DNA of 64,000 nt, from positions 186,001 through 250,000 of the forward strand of contig CACFTX010000001.1 of the NCBI GenBank assembly GCA_902569405.1, given 5' to 3'. Position numbers and translations under genes: made by a program. Below the pieces are notes generated by a model. It was given only the letters and a program-made list of their open reading frames with translations, did no database searches and was not told the origin of the DNA. Of the stretch, positions 17,575 through 25,581 are shown one piece after another. Each line of letters opens with the position of its first letter. The stretch's first letter is position 1. This DNA comes from an uncultured Pelagibacteraceae bacterium. GTDB lineage: Bacteria > Pseudomonadota > Alphaproteobacteria > Pelagibacterales > Pelagibacteraceae.

Positions 17575-18744
17575 TTATTCGCTCAAACCATAGTTTTTGA
17601 AAGTTCTATAAACTGATGTTTCCCCATCATAGTATTCGGCGCGAACTTTTATTTCTTTTATAACAAAATCAGGTTGTTTAGCCGTATTTTGCCAAATGTA
17701 TTTTAGTAAATTTTTTGGAGAATTTATTTTCAAAAATTTATTTCTTGGAAAAAGAATTAAAGGATTATTTTTTAATTGTTCTTTACAATCCGGTAGATCA
17801 ATTTTAATTTTTTTTTGGTTATCCATTTTAAATGAGATAGACTTTAGAGCACATCTATACTCAAGAATTGGATGCAATGACCACATTTTATAAGGAAGTT
17901 CCCATCTAAAAAAAACCCATTCTGCGTGATTTTTAATGTAACTTTTATCATTTTTTAAAAACTCATTATACATATCAAGCTCTATTTCAAATGGACCCTT
18001 GATATTTGAATTTATATCTAAATATTTGATATAAATTTTTTTTTTTTTAAATTCTTCTTCTTTAAGTGTAAAGCGATTTTTTCCCGATTTTAATCCTGTT
18101 CTTGTATCGATTGTTTCATCAAATCCTAAAGAAATATAATTTTTTCCATCTTCGCTAATAAACATTTCTCTTGGATATTCAACTGGTTGGATGTTTATAA
18201 GGAATTCAAAGTAACCTTTTCTTAAAAAAAACATTGTACTATAATTCATTTTCATTTTGCTTTGATCTAATTTATTTTCAGGAGATATTTGATCGATTTT
18301 TTTTCCTAATTCTTTTTTAGTTTTTTCTATTTGTTCAGATAATTTTTTAGTTTCTTCTAAATTTTCAATTGATATATCTTTTACTTCCGAAATCTGAGTT
18401 TCAATGAAGCCTAATTGATTTTGAAATTTTTCAAATATTTTAAAATTATTTGCAAGAACACCTTTTTTATTATTATCAGAATATTTTTGTAATAATGAGA
18501 TTGTCCCTGTAACTATCATAATCGATAAAGCCAAAACTAATGAATTGGATAATTTCTCTCTTAAAGTTGATTTAAATAAGAAAGTAAGAAATATAATTAA
18601 AGTAGCTACGGTAGATGCATAGAATATATAGCTACTAAAGGGAGCGATGGGCTGAAGCACATCTGTAACAAATCCACCAATGATACTAATTAGACCAAAT
18701 GATGCCGCATTATTCTTAAATCTCTGTAGTATAATTTTTAACAT
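17575..18744 (-). CDS. Membrane protein with coiled coil and C-terminal beta-rich domain
   Basis: The 389-residue protein has three hydrophobic segments in the first 85 residues (around ASFGLISIIGGFVTDVLQPI, YIFYASTVATLIIFLTFLF and LSNSLVLALSIMIVTGTIS). A long charged heptad stretch follows at about 100-165 (ISEVKDISIENLEETKKLSE, IEKTKKELGKKI). The remaining 220 residues alternate strands and turns (YFEFLINIQPVEYPREMFIS, VRAEYYDGETSVYR). I recognise no family. It lies 23 bases after the 151-residue gene upstream on the same strand, so the two probably form an operon. A membrane sensor or scaffold is possible but unproven. Confidence 0.65.
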   Translation of the reverse strand: MLKIILQRFKNNAASFGLISIIGGFVTDVLQPIAPFSSYIFYASTVATLIIFLTFLFKSTLREKLSNSLVLALSIMIVTGTISLLQKYSDNNKKGVLANNFKIFEKFQNQLGFIETQISEVKDISIENLEETKKLSEQIEKTKKELGKKIDQISPENKLDQSKMKMNYSTMFFLRKGYFEFLINIQPVEYPREMFISEDGKNYISLGFDETIDTRTGLKSGKNRFTLKEEEFKKKKIYIKYLDINSNIKGPFEIELDMYNEFLKNDKSYIKNHAEWVFFRWELPYKMWSLHPILEYRCALKSISFKMDNQKKIKIDLPDCKEQLKNNPLILFPRNKFLKINSPKNLLKYIWQNTAKQPDFVIKEIKVRAEYYDGETSVYRTFKNYGLSE

Positions 18745-18767
18745 TAAAAACTAGATTAAATTAAAAC

Positions 18768-19223
18768 TTATTTTATCGAAAGTTTTAATTTAGCTATTTT
18801 TTCATCAACTTCACTAACAGCTTTAAATATTTTTTGTTTTTCTTTCTTGCTAATATTAGATCCTGCTGGGCTAGAAGGCCCAATAGCTTCTTGGGTGATA
18901 TCCATTAGATTACCTATACGGCCCCCAATGTTTATTAGAACATTAGATATATTTTCATATTCGTTGATTTTTCTAAGTTCGTATTCAAGTTTTAAATTAA
19001 AATGATCGAGAAGTGGTGTTCCTAACTTCTTTTGCTGGAGAAGAATATCCAGTTTAATAGCATCAGAAAAACTGATGTTATGATCTTTATCGTCTGCATC
19101 TCCACATTTTCTAAAATGAGATATTGATTTTCCAGTAGAGTTTTTAATCTCAATTTCATCAAGTTTTGTAAGCACCTGACTTAAAACAAATTCAATTGAA
19201 AGAGGTTTTCTAAGTTTTGTCAT
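18768..19223 (-). CDS. Unknown 151-residue cytoplasmic protein
   Basis: The protein is largely helical and charged with no signal peptide or membrane segment. Visible features are an N-terminal IEFVLSQVLTKLDEIEIKNS helix, a CGDADDKDHN acidic patch near residue 40, NVLINIGGRIGNLMDITQEA near 95-115 and a lysine-rich C-terminal helix (EVDEKIAKLKLSIK). No family is recognised. It is the first gene of a likely pair with the three-helix membrane protein at 17575, so a soluble partner of that protein is the simplest reading of the context. Confidence 0.6.
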   Translation of the reverse strand: MTKLRKPLSIEFVLSQVLTKLDEIEIKNSTGKSISHFRKCGDADDKDHNISFSDAIKLDILLQQKKLGTPLLDHFNLKLEYELRKINEYENISNVLINIGGRIGNLMDITQEAIGPSSPAGSNISKKEKQKIFKAVSEVDEKIAKLKLSIK

Positions 19224-19317
19224 AATATTTCATATTTTATTATATCAAATATTAAGTGAAAAATAATTATTCTTATTTCACTATAGTTATATAGGTTTTA
19301 GCTCTAAATAAATAGTT

Positions 19318-19560
19318 ATGAGAGTTATTAAGACATTAATGGTTGTCTTTCTATTAACTTTCACAACTCACGCATTTGCGAAGAGCAATGCTTATTATCA
19401 AGCAGTTGTGATTAATGTTTTAACTAATTGTAAAAGTGATGAATGTAGAAAAAAAATATTTGAGCAAGAAGTACATATTGCATATTTTGCTCTAATGGAC
19501 ACAATTTTAAATCAATTTAGATTTGAAATTAATCAAAAAGAAAAGAAATTGTATGATTAG
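19318..19560 (+). CDS. Small secreted protein of unknown function
   Basis: The 80-residue product has a clear signal peptide (MRVIKTLMVVFLLTFTTHAF, cleavage near AFA-KS), leaving a mature protein of about 57 residues. The mature part contains two cysteines in CKSDECRKKIFEQEV that could form one disulfide, followed by an aromatic helix. It overlaps the next gene by eight bases, so the two are probably cotranslated. It is the first of three small secreted or lipid-anchored genes in a row; I recognise no family. Confidence 0.55.
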   Translation: MRVIKTLMVVFLLTFTTHAFAKSNAYYQAVVINVLTNCKSDECRKKIFEQEVHIAYFALMDTILNQFRFEINQKEKKLYD

Positions 19561-19774
19561 AATTATCATTATTCTTTTTCTTTTAACATCAAGTCCTGTC
19601 TTAGCAGAGTGTAAGTATTATGCTGAAGCAGATGTGGTAAACGACGAATTAATCAATAAGAAAGAGCATTACACTTGTAAGGAAAAAGATAACTTTTTCG
19701 TTCAGTTCATAACAGAAGAGAAGTATCAGAATGCTTTTGTTATGGTTGTCGCAGCACTTTTAGAGAATTTATAG
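19553..19774 (+). CDS. Small secreted cysteine-containing protein
   Basis: Read from the ATG at 19553, the protein has about 73 residues: signal peptide MIRIIIILFLLTSSPVLA cut before ECKYYAEADVV. The mature part has two cysteines, one right after cleavage (ECKYY) and one in HYTCKEKDNFF, which suggests a disulfide-linked small domain. An upstream ATG at 19523 lies inside the preceding gene and lacks a signal-like start, so it is not preferred. The eight-base overlap with the preceding gene and close spacing to the lipoprotein gene suggest a three-gene unit. No family is recognised. Confidence 0.55.
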   Translation: MIRIIIILFLLTSSPVLAECKYYAEADVVNDELINKKEHYTCKEKDNFFVQFITEEKYQNAFVMVVAALLENL

Positions 19775-19785
19775 AAAGGAGAAAA

Positions 19786-20223
19786 ATGAGAACACTATCA
19801 ATCATACTTGTTGGTTTGTTATTAAGTAATTGTACTAACTCTTATATAAAAAATAAGAAAACAATTCATTCCCCAGATGACTTAATGAAGTTCACAAATA
19901 TTTGGTGTGATAAGAATAAATCAACTGACAAAATAATCAAAATGTGTGGTCAAGGTTGGAGTAAAGATTTAACGATTAGTGAATCTAAAGCAATTATGGA
20001 CGCAAAGTTAAAAATTGCTGATATTACACAACACACTTTATTGAGAAATGAAAAGATAACTCATATAGAGAATGGCAAAGGTGTAGTTAAATCTTATAAA
20101 ATGACTGCCGACAATCAACTAACTGAAGCAACTATTTCTGGTTATAAAATCGTTTCTAAAAAAGTTATGAAAGAGAAAAATGGTTGGCGAACAATGGTTT
20201 TGCTGGCTTATAATATGTCATAA
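19786..20223 (+). CDS. Putative lipoprotein, LPP20-like
   Basis: The 145-residue protein starts with a lipoprotein signal: MRTLSIILVGLLLSNC, where LLSNC is a workable lipobox and the cysteine would be acylated. The mature part has an ISESKAIMDAKLKIADITQHT helix and a KSYKMTADNQLTEATISGYK stretch ending in WRTMVLLAYNMS, loosely like LPP20-type lipoproteins. A GAAAGGAG ribosome site six bases before the ATG is the strongest in this block. It follows two small secreted genes. Outer-membrane or periplasmic location is likely; role unknown. Confidence 0.65.
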   Translation: MRTLSIILVGLLLSNCTNSYIKNKKTIHSPDDLMKFTNIWCDKNKSTDKIIKMCGQGWSKDLTISESKAIMDAKLKIADITQHTLLRNEKITHIENGKGVVKSYKMTADNQLTEATISGYKIVSKKVMKEKNGWRTMVLLAYNMS

Positions 20224-20230
20224 TCACAAA

Positions 20231-20260
20231 AGGGCAGTAGTGCAGATATCCTACTGTCCT
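20231..20260 (+). other. Hairpin after the lipoprotein gene
   Basis: AGGGCAGTAG and CTACTGTCCT form a 10-base stem with one G-T pair and a ten-base loop, eight bases after the lipoprotein stop. No T-run follows, so it is a poor intrinsic terminator; it could protect the 3' end of the mRNA or start a structured RNA. Confidence 0.45.
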
Positions 20261-20466
20261 AATACCATATTTAATTGTAAAGATAAGGTAAAGGTTGGCG
20301 GGAGTCGGTGGAGTCTTATTGATGTATCACAACCTTTGGTTCAATTAAGCAGCAGTTCTTATAAAGCACGTACCATATATGGTCAAAAAATTTTTACTAC
20401 AATAACTCAAGTTTTAAAAAGAAGTTGATTGATGACTTTATATAAAAGTTAGTCTAAAATAATTTT
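20261..20466 (+). other. Intergenic stretch with locally raised GC and inverted repeats
   Basis: This non-coding stretch differs from its surroundings: roughly 20285-20335 is near half G+C. AAAGGTTG (20290-20297) and CAACCTTT (20330-20337) are exact inverted arms, and ACCATATATGGT (20372-20383) is a perfect 12-base palindrome. A short open frame exists across it but has no convincing start or domain. A structured RNA, a gene remnant or a regulatory leader for the following large gene are all possible. Confidence 0.35.
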
Positions 20467-22239
20467 GTGAAAAAGCTATTTTTATATATTTTTCTAATTT
20501 TATGGTGCTGCAATTTTGCAAATAATGCAAACGCTGTAGTAAAAAAACATGCAGGAACAGGAGAGTTACACCTGTCAGAAAAAATTATTGATGAATATTT
20601 TAATTATATAACAAGGCCTTTAAATGAGCTGCCTCTAGTTTTTTTTATATCTGAGGATAAAAAAGATTTCCATTCTGTTATTATTAATAATGATGGTGGA
20701 GGCTTTGCCGAATTATCAACTATAATAAAAAAAAAATTAAAATGTGAACTTAAACTTAAACAAAAATGCTACTTGTTTTCAAATACGAGATATATTGTCT
20801 GGGATAATGGGATTAATCCTCTTGATGGAAAAGTTTCAAAAATAAATAGAAAGATTTCTAAAGAAGATTTTATTTTAAAATTAACAAAATTAGGATTTAT
20901 TATTAATGAACAACAACAACTTATAAAAAAGAAAAAAAAAGCAGCAAAAGAGAAAAAAAAAGCAGCAAAAGAGAAAAAAATTGCTAAAGAATTAGCTAAA
21001 CAAAAAGAAGCGGAAGAAAAGAAAGACAAAATATTATCCCTTGTAATACCCAAAACAGATTTAGAAGAAGCGCAGAGTTTCCTAAATGATTTACAAAGTT
21101 TTATTAAACTTTACCCAGATGAGCTGGATATAATAAAAGTTTCTGAGTTTTTTATTCTTACTAGACCAATTTTAGATGGAGATCTTAATTTTAAATTAAA
21201 AGAAGATTTAGAACTTTTTAAAGAATTTGCAAATACTTCAAGTAAATTTGTAAAATATTATGATGAAATTATAAAAAATAAAAAAGAAAAAGAGTTAAGC
21301 AAAATTAATGAGGCAGTTTCAAATTTAGATAAAAATATTAAGCTTATAAAAACATTTCTTCTGACCAATCCTAATTCTATTCACATGGAAGAATGGTTAG
21401 ATAGTGTTAAAGGCGCTGAAATAATTATCAATGACCCACCTAGCTATAATCAATTATTGATTACAAATGATAATTTAGAAAAAATAATAAAATTACAAAT
21501 TGAAACTGATAAAATTATTGCTGATTTAAATAATAATATTGATGAATTAAAAAAAATTTTAGCAAAAAATTTAACCACAGATTTAGCACCACTACTAATA
21601 GAACAAATAAAGTTATTAGAATCATCAATTAAAAAACAAAACTTAAAAGATATGCAATTGTCGAATAAAAAATTTGAAGAATTTATGTACAAAAAATTTA
21701 AAGAACCCAAGTTAGAAGCAGAGGAAAATAAAAAAGTTGTGAAGAAAAAGTCAACTAAAAAGAAACAAGCAGTGAAGAAAAAACCACCTAAAACAGATTT
21801 AAAAGGAGCACTGAGTATTTTAGGTTTAAGCGCAGCAATGAGTATGGAAGCTAATGTAGCAGAAGCGGAATCAAGAGGTTATGATTGTCACTCTCTCATG
21901 GATATGTACGTATGTAAAGGAAAAGGGATGATAGAAATTACTCCTGAAGGGAATATTAATTTTAATTGTGCTACTTATGATGGATGTGTTTATGATATAC
22001 ATGAAGCTAGTTCTTTTCTTCAAAAATATTTTCTTGAAAAAAAAATAAAAATTAAAATAAACAAAGGAGAAACGATTGGCACCTTAGTACCTATGCCAGC
22101 TTTATGTGGAGTAGGCAAAGCTAAGGATAAAATTTGCGTAGTAAAAAGAAGGCCTTTACTTACGGATCCTAAACTTAAAGGCCCGGATATTCATTTGTTA
22201 AAACATAAATTGGGTGCATCTGGAATGACTCTTGATTAA
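20467..22239 (+). CDS. Large secreted coiled-coil protein with cysteine-rich C-terminal domain
   Basis: The 590-residue protein starts at GTG and has a signal peptide (FLYIFLILWCCNFANNANA). After a 120-residue globular part comes a lysine-rich heptad region (about residues 155-190, two perfect 21-base repeats coding KKKAAKE), then long helical stretches to about 430. A second, signal-like stretch follows (LKGALSILGLSAAMSMEANV, about 447-466). The last 115 residues hold six cysteines (YDC, YVC, NFNC, DGC, ALC, KIC). No family is recognised. The pattern suggests a periplasmic or exported scaffold with a disulfide-bonded end domain. Confidence 0.7.
   Translation: MKKLFLYIFLILWCCNFANNANAVVKKHAGTGELHLSEKIIDEYFNYITRPLNELPLVFFISEDKKDFHSVIINNDGGGFAELSTIIKKKLKCELKLKQKCYLFSNTRYIVWDNGINPLDGKVSKINRKISKEDFILKLTKLGFIINEQQQLIKKKKKAAKEKKKAAKEKKIAKELAKQKEAEEKKDKILSLVIPKTDLEEAQSFLNDLQSFIKLYPDELDIIKVSEFFILTRPILDGDLNFKLKEDLELFKEFANTSSKFVKYYDEIIKNKKEKELSKINEAVSNLDKNIKLIKTFLLTNPNSIHMEEWLDSVKGAEIIINDPPSYNQLLITNDNLEKIIKLQIETDKIIADLNNNIDELKKILAKNLTTDLAPLLIEQIKLLESSIKKQNLKDMQLSNKKFEEFMYKKFKEPKLEAEENKKVVKKKSTKKKQAVKKKPPKTDLKGALSILGLSAAMSMEANVAEAESRGYDCHSLMDMYVCKGKGMIEITPEGNINFNCATYDGCVYDIHEASSFLQKYFLEKKIKIKINKGETIGTLVPMPALCGVGKAKDKICVVKRRPLLTDPKLKGPDIHLLKHKLGASGMTLD
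20941..20981 (+). repeat. 21-base tandem repeat coding a lysine/alanine heptad
   Basis: GCAGCAAAAGAGAAAAAAA begins at 20941 and again at 20962, one turn of a seven-codon repeat. It encodes the coiled-coil heptad of the large secreted protein and could vary in copy number. Confidence 0.6.
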
Positions 22240-22249
22240 ATTTAAAAAT

Positions 22250-22315
22250 ATGCAGCATTTCTTTGCCCCCTTAATTGTTTTGATTATATTCGTATTTATT
22301 ATGATGCTGGTTTGA
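22250..22315 (+). CDS. Possible 21-residue membrane peptide
   Basis: An ATG 11 bases after the large secreted gene opens a frame of 21 residues, MQHFFAPLIVLIIFVFIMMLV, ending in TGA. It is one hydrophobic helix. The TTTAAAAAT before it is a poor ribosome site. Very small single-helix proteins occur in streamlined genomes, but AT-rich DNA also gives such frames by chance, so this is tentative. Confidence 0.25.
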   Translation: MQHFFAPLIVLIIFVFIMMLV

Positions 22316-22321
22316 AATAAC

Positions 22322-22957
22322 TTAAGTAACTTTTTTATATCTTTTATTTATTTTTCCTTTAATCAATCTAGTTATAGAGCCAATGAAACTTCTTCTAATT
22401 ATAAGAGGTTTGTTGTTTTTGATTTCAACTCTATACTCTATATTTTTTTTTAAGGGTGATAGCCAAGTTTTTCCGTAGAGAAACTTTAATAAAGCTTCAG
22501 GTTTATTTGGGATAAAAATTGTTTTAAAATTTTTATCATTTTTAATAGGAAAAATCATTTTATTTGGAAAATGAAGTGCAAAATTACTATCATGTATATT
22601 TGATAGCCAGTTGTGTCTATCAACAATAAAATTATCTTTAGGATTTTTTGTAAAAAAGTAGAAATCTACAAAACTCATAAGGTTATTTTTTTTTTTAATA
22701 AATTGAGTAAAGTATTTATTGGAAACTTTTTTATTAATCTTAAAAGATTTATTAATTCGCATTTTTTTTAGAACTATTTTTTTATTTTTAAGGTTTGTCA
22801 TAAAATCTACATCGTCATCACCACGTATAATTTTTTGTTCTCTTATAAGGCCCAGTAAAGTTCCATAAAAAACAAAATGTTCAACATTTTGTAATATTTT
22901 AGAAACATCTAGTAGATTTTGAAGGTTTAATTTTTGTAGTTTGTTTTGTTTAATCAT
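22322..22957 (-). CDS. LicD-family (nucleotidyltransferase-fold) protein
   Basis: The 211-residue protein contains the LicD signature: FVFYGTLLGLIREQKIIRGD followed by DDVDFMT (about residues 33-59), where the aspartates coordinate metal for phospho-group transfer. LicD proteins add phosphocholine or similar groups to surface sugars. The first eight bases overlap the end of the upstream methyltransferase gene on the same strand. With RfbB and GT2 nearby, decoration of a surface polysaccharide is likely. No choline kinase or CTP transferase is in the window, so the transferred group is unknown. Confidence 0.7.
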   Translation of the reverse strand: MIKQNKLQKLNLQNLLDVSKILQNVEHFVFYGTLLGLIREQKIIRGDDDVDFMTNLKNKKIVLKKMRINKSFKINKKVSNKYFTQFIKKKNNLMSFVDFYFFTKNPKDNFIVDRHNWLSNIHDSNFALHFPNKMIFPIKNDKNFKTIFIPNKPEALLKFLYGKTWLSPLKKNIEYRVEIKNNKPLIIRRSFIGSITRLIKGKINKRYKKVT

Positions 22958-23588
22958 TAAATTTAAAAATTATTCTTGTTAAATTTGGGTTATCATTTTT
23001 AAAAATTGATAAGTTTTTAGCTGATTTTTTATAAATAATTTTAGATTTTGTCTTATTTAAAAATTTTTTATAAAATATTTTTGGGTCAATGATCCTTCTA
23101 AAATGGCCTTTTTCATATTCGTGCATAGTATTATGAGCTTTGCCAGCAAATTTTTCAAATATCTTATCTTTATTGTTTCTAAATTCAAAAAAAACCAAAG
23201 TTTTATTTTTTTTAACGCTTTTTATTAAAGTAATTAATTTATTTTCTAAATTTTTATCAATTGCATGTAAAAAAAATCTACAATAGATCACATCATACTT
23301 ACGTTTAATTTTATTTTTACCAATGTCAAATTTTATAAAATGAAGGTTTTTAAATTTGTGTTTGGAATTTTTTTTGATTGCTTTTTCAGATATGTCTATG
23401 CCAGTTACATTAAATCCTTTTTTATTAAAGAAAAAACTATCTCTACCATTTCCGCAACCAATATCCAAAAAATTCCCTTTTTTATTTTTAATTTTCTTAT
23501 ATACAAATCTTGCAAAGCTGGACTCTTTTTTAATTAATCCATTTTTATAAAATCTATTCCAGTATTTTATAAGATTTTTTTTCTTCAT
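22950..23588 (-). CDS. Class I SAM-dependent methyltransferase
   Basis: The 212-residue protein has the Rossmann-like methyltransferase motif I in GNFLDIGCGNGRDSFFF (about residues 34-50). It is followed by FNVTGIDISEKAIKKNS (motif post-I, acidic D for the SAM ribose) and YDVIYCRFFLHAID (motif IV-like). It precedes the LicD-like gene with an eight-base overlap and begins 15 bases after the rfbB stop on the same strand, so rfbB-methyltransferase-LicD is likely one unit. A sugar or glycan-intermediate methyltransferase is the best guess from context. Confidence 0.8.
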   Translation of the reverse strand: MKKKNLIKYWNRFYKNGLIKKESSFARFVYKKIKNKKGNFLDIGCGNGRDSFFFNKKGFNVTGIDISEKAIKKNSKHKFKNLHFIKFDIGKNKIKRKYDVIYCRFFLHAIDKNLENKLITLIKSVKKNKTLVFFEFRNNKDKIFEKFAGKAHNTMHEYEKGHFRRIIDPKIFYKKFLNKTKSKIIYKKSAKNLSIFKNDNPNLTRIIFKFND

Positions 23589-23603
23589 TATTTTTTTAAT
23601 GGG

Positions 23604-24632
23604 CTATTTTTTTAAGCCAATTCTCTTAATAGCATTTTTTAAATTTATAGAAGAGTAATAATTTAAATTATCAAGATACCAATCAAATGTTTTTTCCAAT
23701 CCATCTTTAAAATTAGTTTTTGGTTTCCATTTTAATTCGTTGATTAATTTGTTGCTGTTTAAAGCGTATCGCACATCATGGCCGGGCCGGTCTTTAACAA
23801 ATGCTATTTTCACATTTTTACCAATTTTAATTTTTGTTTTTGCTATATTTATTAGCATTTTTGATATTTTTAAATTTATTTCATTTTTATTTGATCCAAT
23901 ATTATAAAAATTTCCAATTTTTCCTTTTTCATAAATTTTAATTAGAGCTTCACAGTGATCTTTAACATGTATCCACTCTCTTGAATTTTTTCCTTTTCCA
24001 TAAATAGGTAACTTTTTATTATTAATTATATTATGAATTAATTTTGGTATTAATTTTTCTGGATGCTGTTTAGGACCATAATTGTTTGAACAATTTGTAA
24101 CAATGGCTGGAATTTTATAAGTACGAACATAAGAATAAACCAAATGATCGGATGATGCTTTGCTTGCAGCGTAAGGAGAGCTTGGCTTATAAGTATAATT
24201 TTCATTACTTCTCCCCTTTAAAACATCTCCGTAAACTTCGTCTGTAGAAATATGTATTAATTTAGTTTTTGAATTTTTTTTAGAATATTTTTTAAATACT
24301 TCTAATAGGTTAAAAACACCCAGAATATTACTTTTAATAAAATTTTCTGGTCCATCAATAGATCTGTCAACATGTGTTTCTGCTGCTAAATTAAATATCC
24401 CAGAAGGTTTAAATGTATTAAAAATTTTTTGTAATTTTTTTTTATTATTTATATCGCACTTAATAAATTTGTATTTTTTATTGTTTCTATATTCTCTGGT
24501 ATTATAGAAATTAGACGAGTATGTGATTTTATCTATATTGATTACTTGAAATTTTTTTTTAAGCAATAATTCAATTAGGTTGCTACCTATAAACCCTAGA
24601 CCTCCAGTAACAATAATTCTTTTTTTAACCAT
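23604..24632 (-). CDS. rfbB: dTDP-glucose 4,6-dehydratase
   Basis: The 342-residue protein has the RfbB features: NAD-binding TGGLGFIGSNLIELLL (residues 9-24), AAETHVDRSIDGP (substrate and cofactor contacts), STDEVYGDV with the catalytic T-D-E triad, and YAASKASSDHLV with the YxxxK of the short-chain dehydrogenase family. It converts dTDP-glucose to dTDP-4-keto-6-deoxyglucose for deoxysugar synthesis. The partner genes rfbA, rfbC and rfbD are not in this window. It heads a three-gene unit and its start is 52 bases from the divergent GT2 gene. Confidence 0.9.
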   Translation of the reverse strand: MVKKRIIVTGGLGFIGSNLIELLLKKKFQVINIDKITYSSNFYNTREYRNNKKYKFIKCDINNKKKLQKIFNTFKPSGIFNLAAETHVDRSIDGPENFIKSNILGVFNLLEVFKKYSKKNSKTKLIHISTDEVYGDVLKGRSNENYTYKPSSPYAASKASSDHLVYSYVRTYKIPAIVTNCSNNYGPKQHPEKLIPKLIHNIINNKKLPIYGKGKNSREWIHVKDHCEALIKIYEKGKIGNFYNIGSNKNEINLKISKMLINIAKTKIKIGKNVKIAFVKDRPGHDVRYALNSNKLINELKWKPKTNFKDGLEKTFDWYLDNLNYYSSINLKNAIKRIGLKK

Positions 24633-24684
24633 TATTTTAAATTATATATATATTCATTTATTTTATATATTAAACAAATTATCA

Positions 24685-25578
24685 ATGAGCAATCTAACGG
24701 ATTTAACCATTATTATTGTAACATATAAAACAAAAGAGGAAATTTTATTTAATTGTATCAATTCCATAAAAAAAGAAATTAAGATTATAAATATAGAGAA
24801 TTCAAATGACATATCTCACAAAAATAAAATAGAGAAAAAATACGAGAATGTAAAAGTAATATTATCTGGTAAAAATTTAGGTTATGGGCCAGCTAATAAT
24901 TTAGGGTTAAAAAATGCAAAAACTAGATATGTGTTAATATCCAATCCAGATGTTGAATACAATAAAGATTTTTTTGATGAAATAAATTTTTATTTAAAAG
25001 GCAATATTGATTTTAGTGTTATTGGACCATCTTACAACGATGAAAACATTCATTCATCTTATGGAAGCCTAGATGGAAGTATTATTAAAAAGGAATTTAA
25101 TGATTTTTTTTTAAAAGACGTTGGCTATGTAATTGGATGCTCAATGCTGTTAGATACAAAAAACATAAAAACAAATTTTTATTTTGATGAAAATTTTTTC
25201 TTATACTTCGAAGAGGCTGACTTTTGTAGAAGAGTTAAAATTGAAGGAGGTAAAGTATTTGTTAGTTCAAAATTATTCATAACGCATTTAGGAAACCAAG
25301 GTTCAACTTCAACTGATTCAAGGTATGAGATAGAGTCTGAAATGATAAGAAGTTGGCACTGGATGTGGTCAACTTTTTATTATCATAAAAAACACAGTGG
25401 CTACCTAACTGCTTTAAGATTAATGTTTGGAAAATTGGTAAGAGCTTTTTTCAAAATGATAATGTTCACCTTGTTATATAATAAAAAAAAACAATCAATG
25501 TACTATGCAAGATTTTCAGGTTTATTAAACGCAATGATTGGAAAGAAATCTTGGTATCGGATTAAACATTTTGATTAA
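24685..25578 (+). CDS. Glycosyltransferase family 2 protein
   Basis: From the ATG at 24685 the protein has 297 residues. It shows the GT2 fold of rhamnosyltransferase-like enzymes: LTIIIVTYKTKEEILFNCI at the N-terminus, LSGKNLGYGPANNLGLKNAK (about residues 63-82), a DxD-like NPDVEYN and the acceptor block FFLYFEEADFCRR. The longer frame to 24580 would overlap rfbB on the other strand and lacks family similarity, so it is not used. It closes the accessory glycan region, four bases from the convergent apt gene. Specificity unknown. Confidence 0.85.
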   Translation: MSNLTDLTIIIVTYKTKEEILFNCINSIKKEIKIINIENSNDISHKNKIEKKYENVKVILSGKNLGYGPANNLGLKNAKTRYVLISNPDVEYNKDFFDEINFYLKGNIDFSVIGPSYNDENIHSSYGSLDGSIIKKEFNDFFLKDVGYVIGCSMLLDTKNIKTNFYFDENFFLYFEEADFCRRVKIEGGKVFVSSKLFITHLGNQGSTSTDSRYEIESEMIRSWHWMWSTFYYHKKHSGYLTALRLMFGKLVRAFFKMIMFTLLYNKKKQSMYYARFSGLLNAMIGKKSWYRIKHFD

Positions 25579-25581
25579 ATT

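Noticed and set aside
19255..19282. AGTGAAA/TTTCACT inverted repeat in the divergent gap
   Set aside because: Seven pairs with a fourteen-base AT loop are common by chance here and no second copy was seen.
20180..20428. 82-residue open frame across the lipoprotein end and the following gap
   Set aside because: It starts inside the lipoprotein gene in another frame, has no ribosome site or domain, and the gap looks structured rather than coding. A gene remnant is still possible.
20931..20990. Possible CRISPR-like short repeats
   Set aside because: Only two copies, in frame inside a gene, without spacers; they encode a coiled-coil heptad.
24580..24684. N-terminal extension of the GT2 gene
   Set aside because: It overlaps rfbB on the opposite strand and the family start is at the ATG at 24685.
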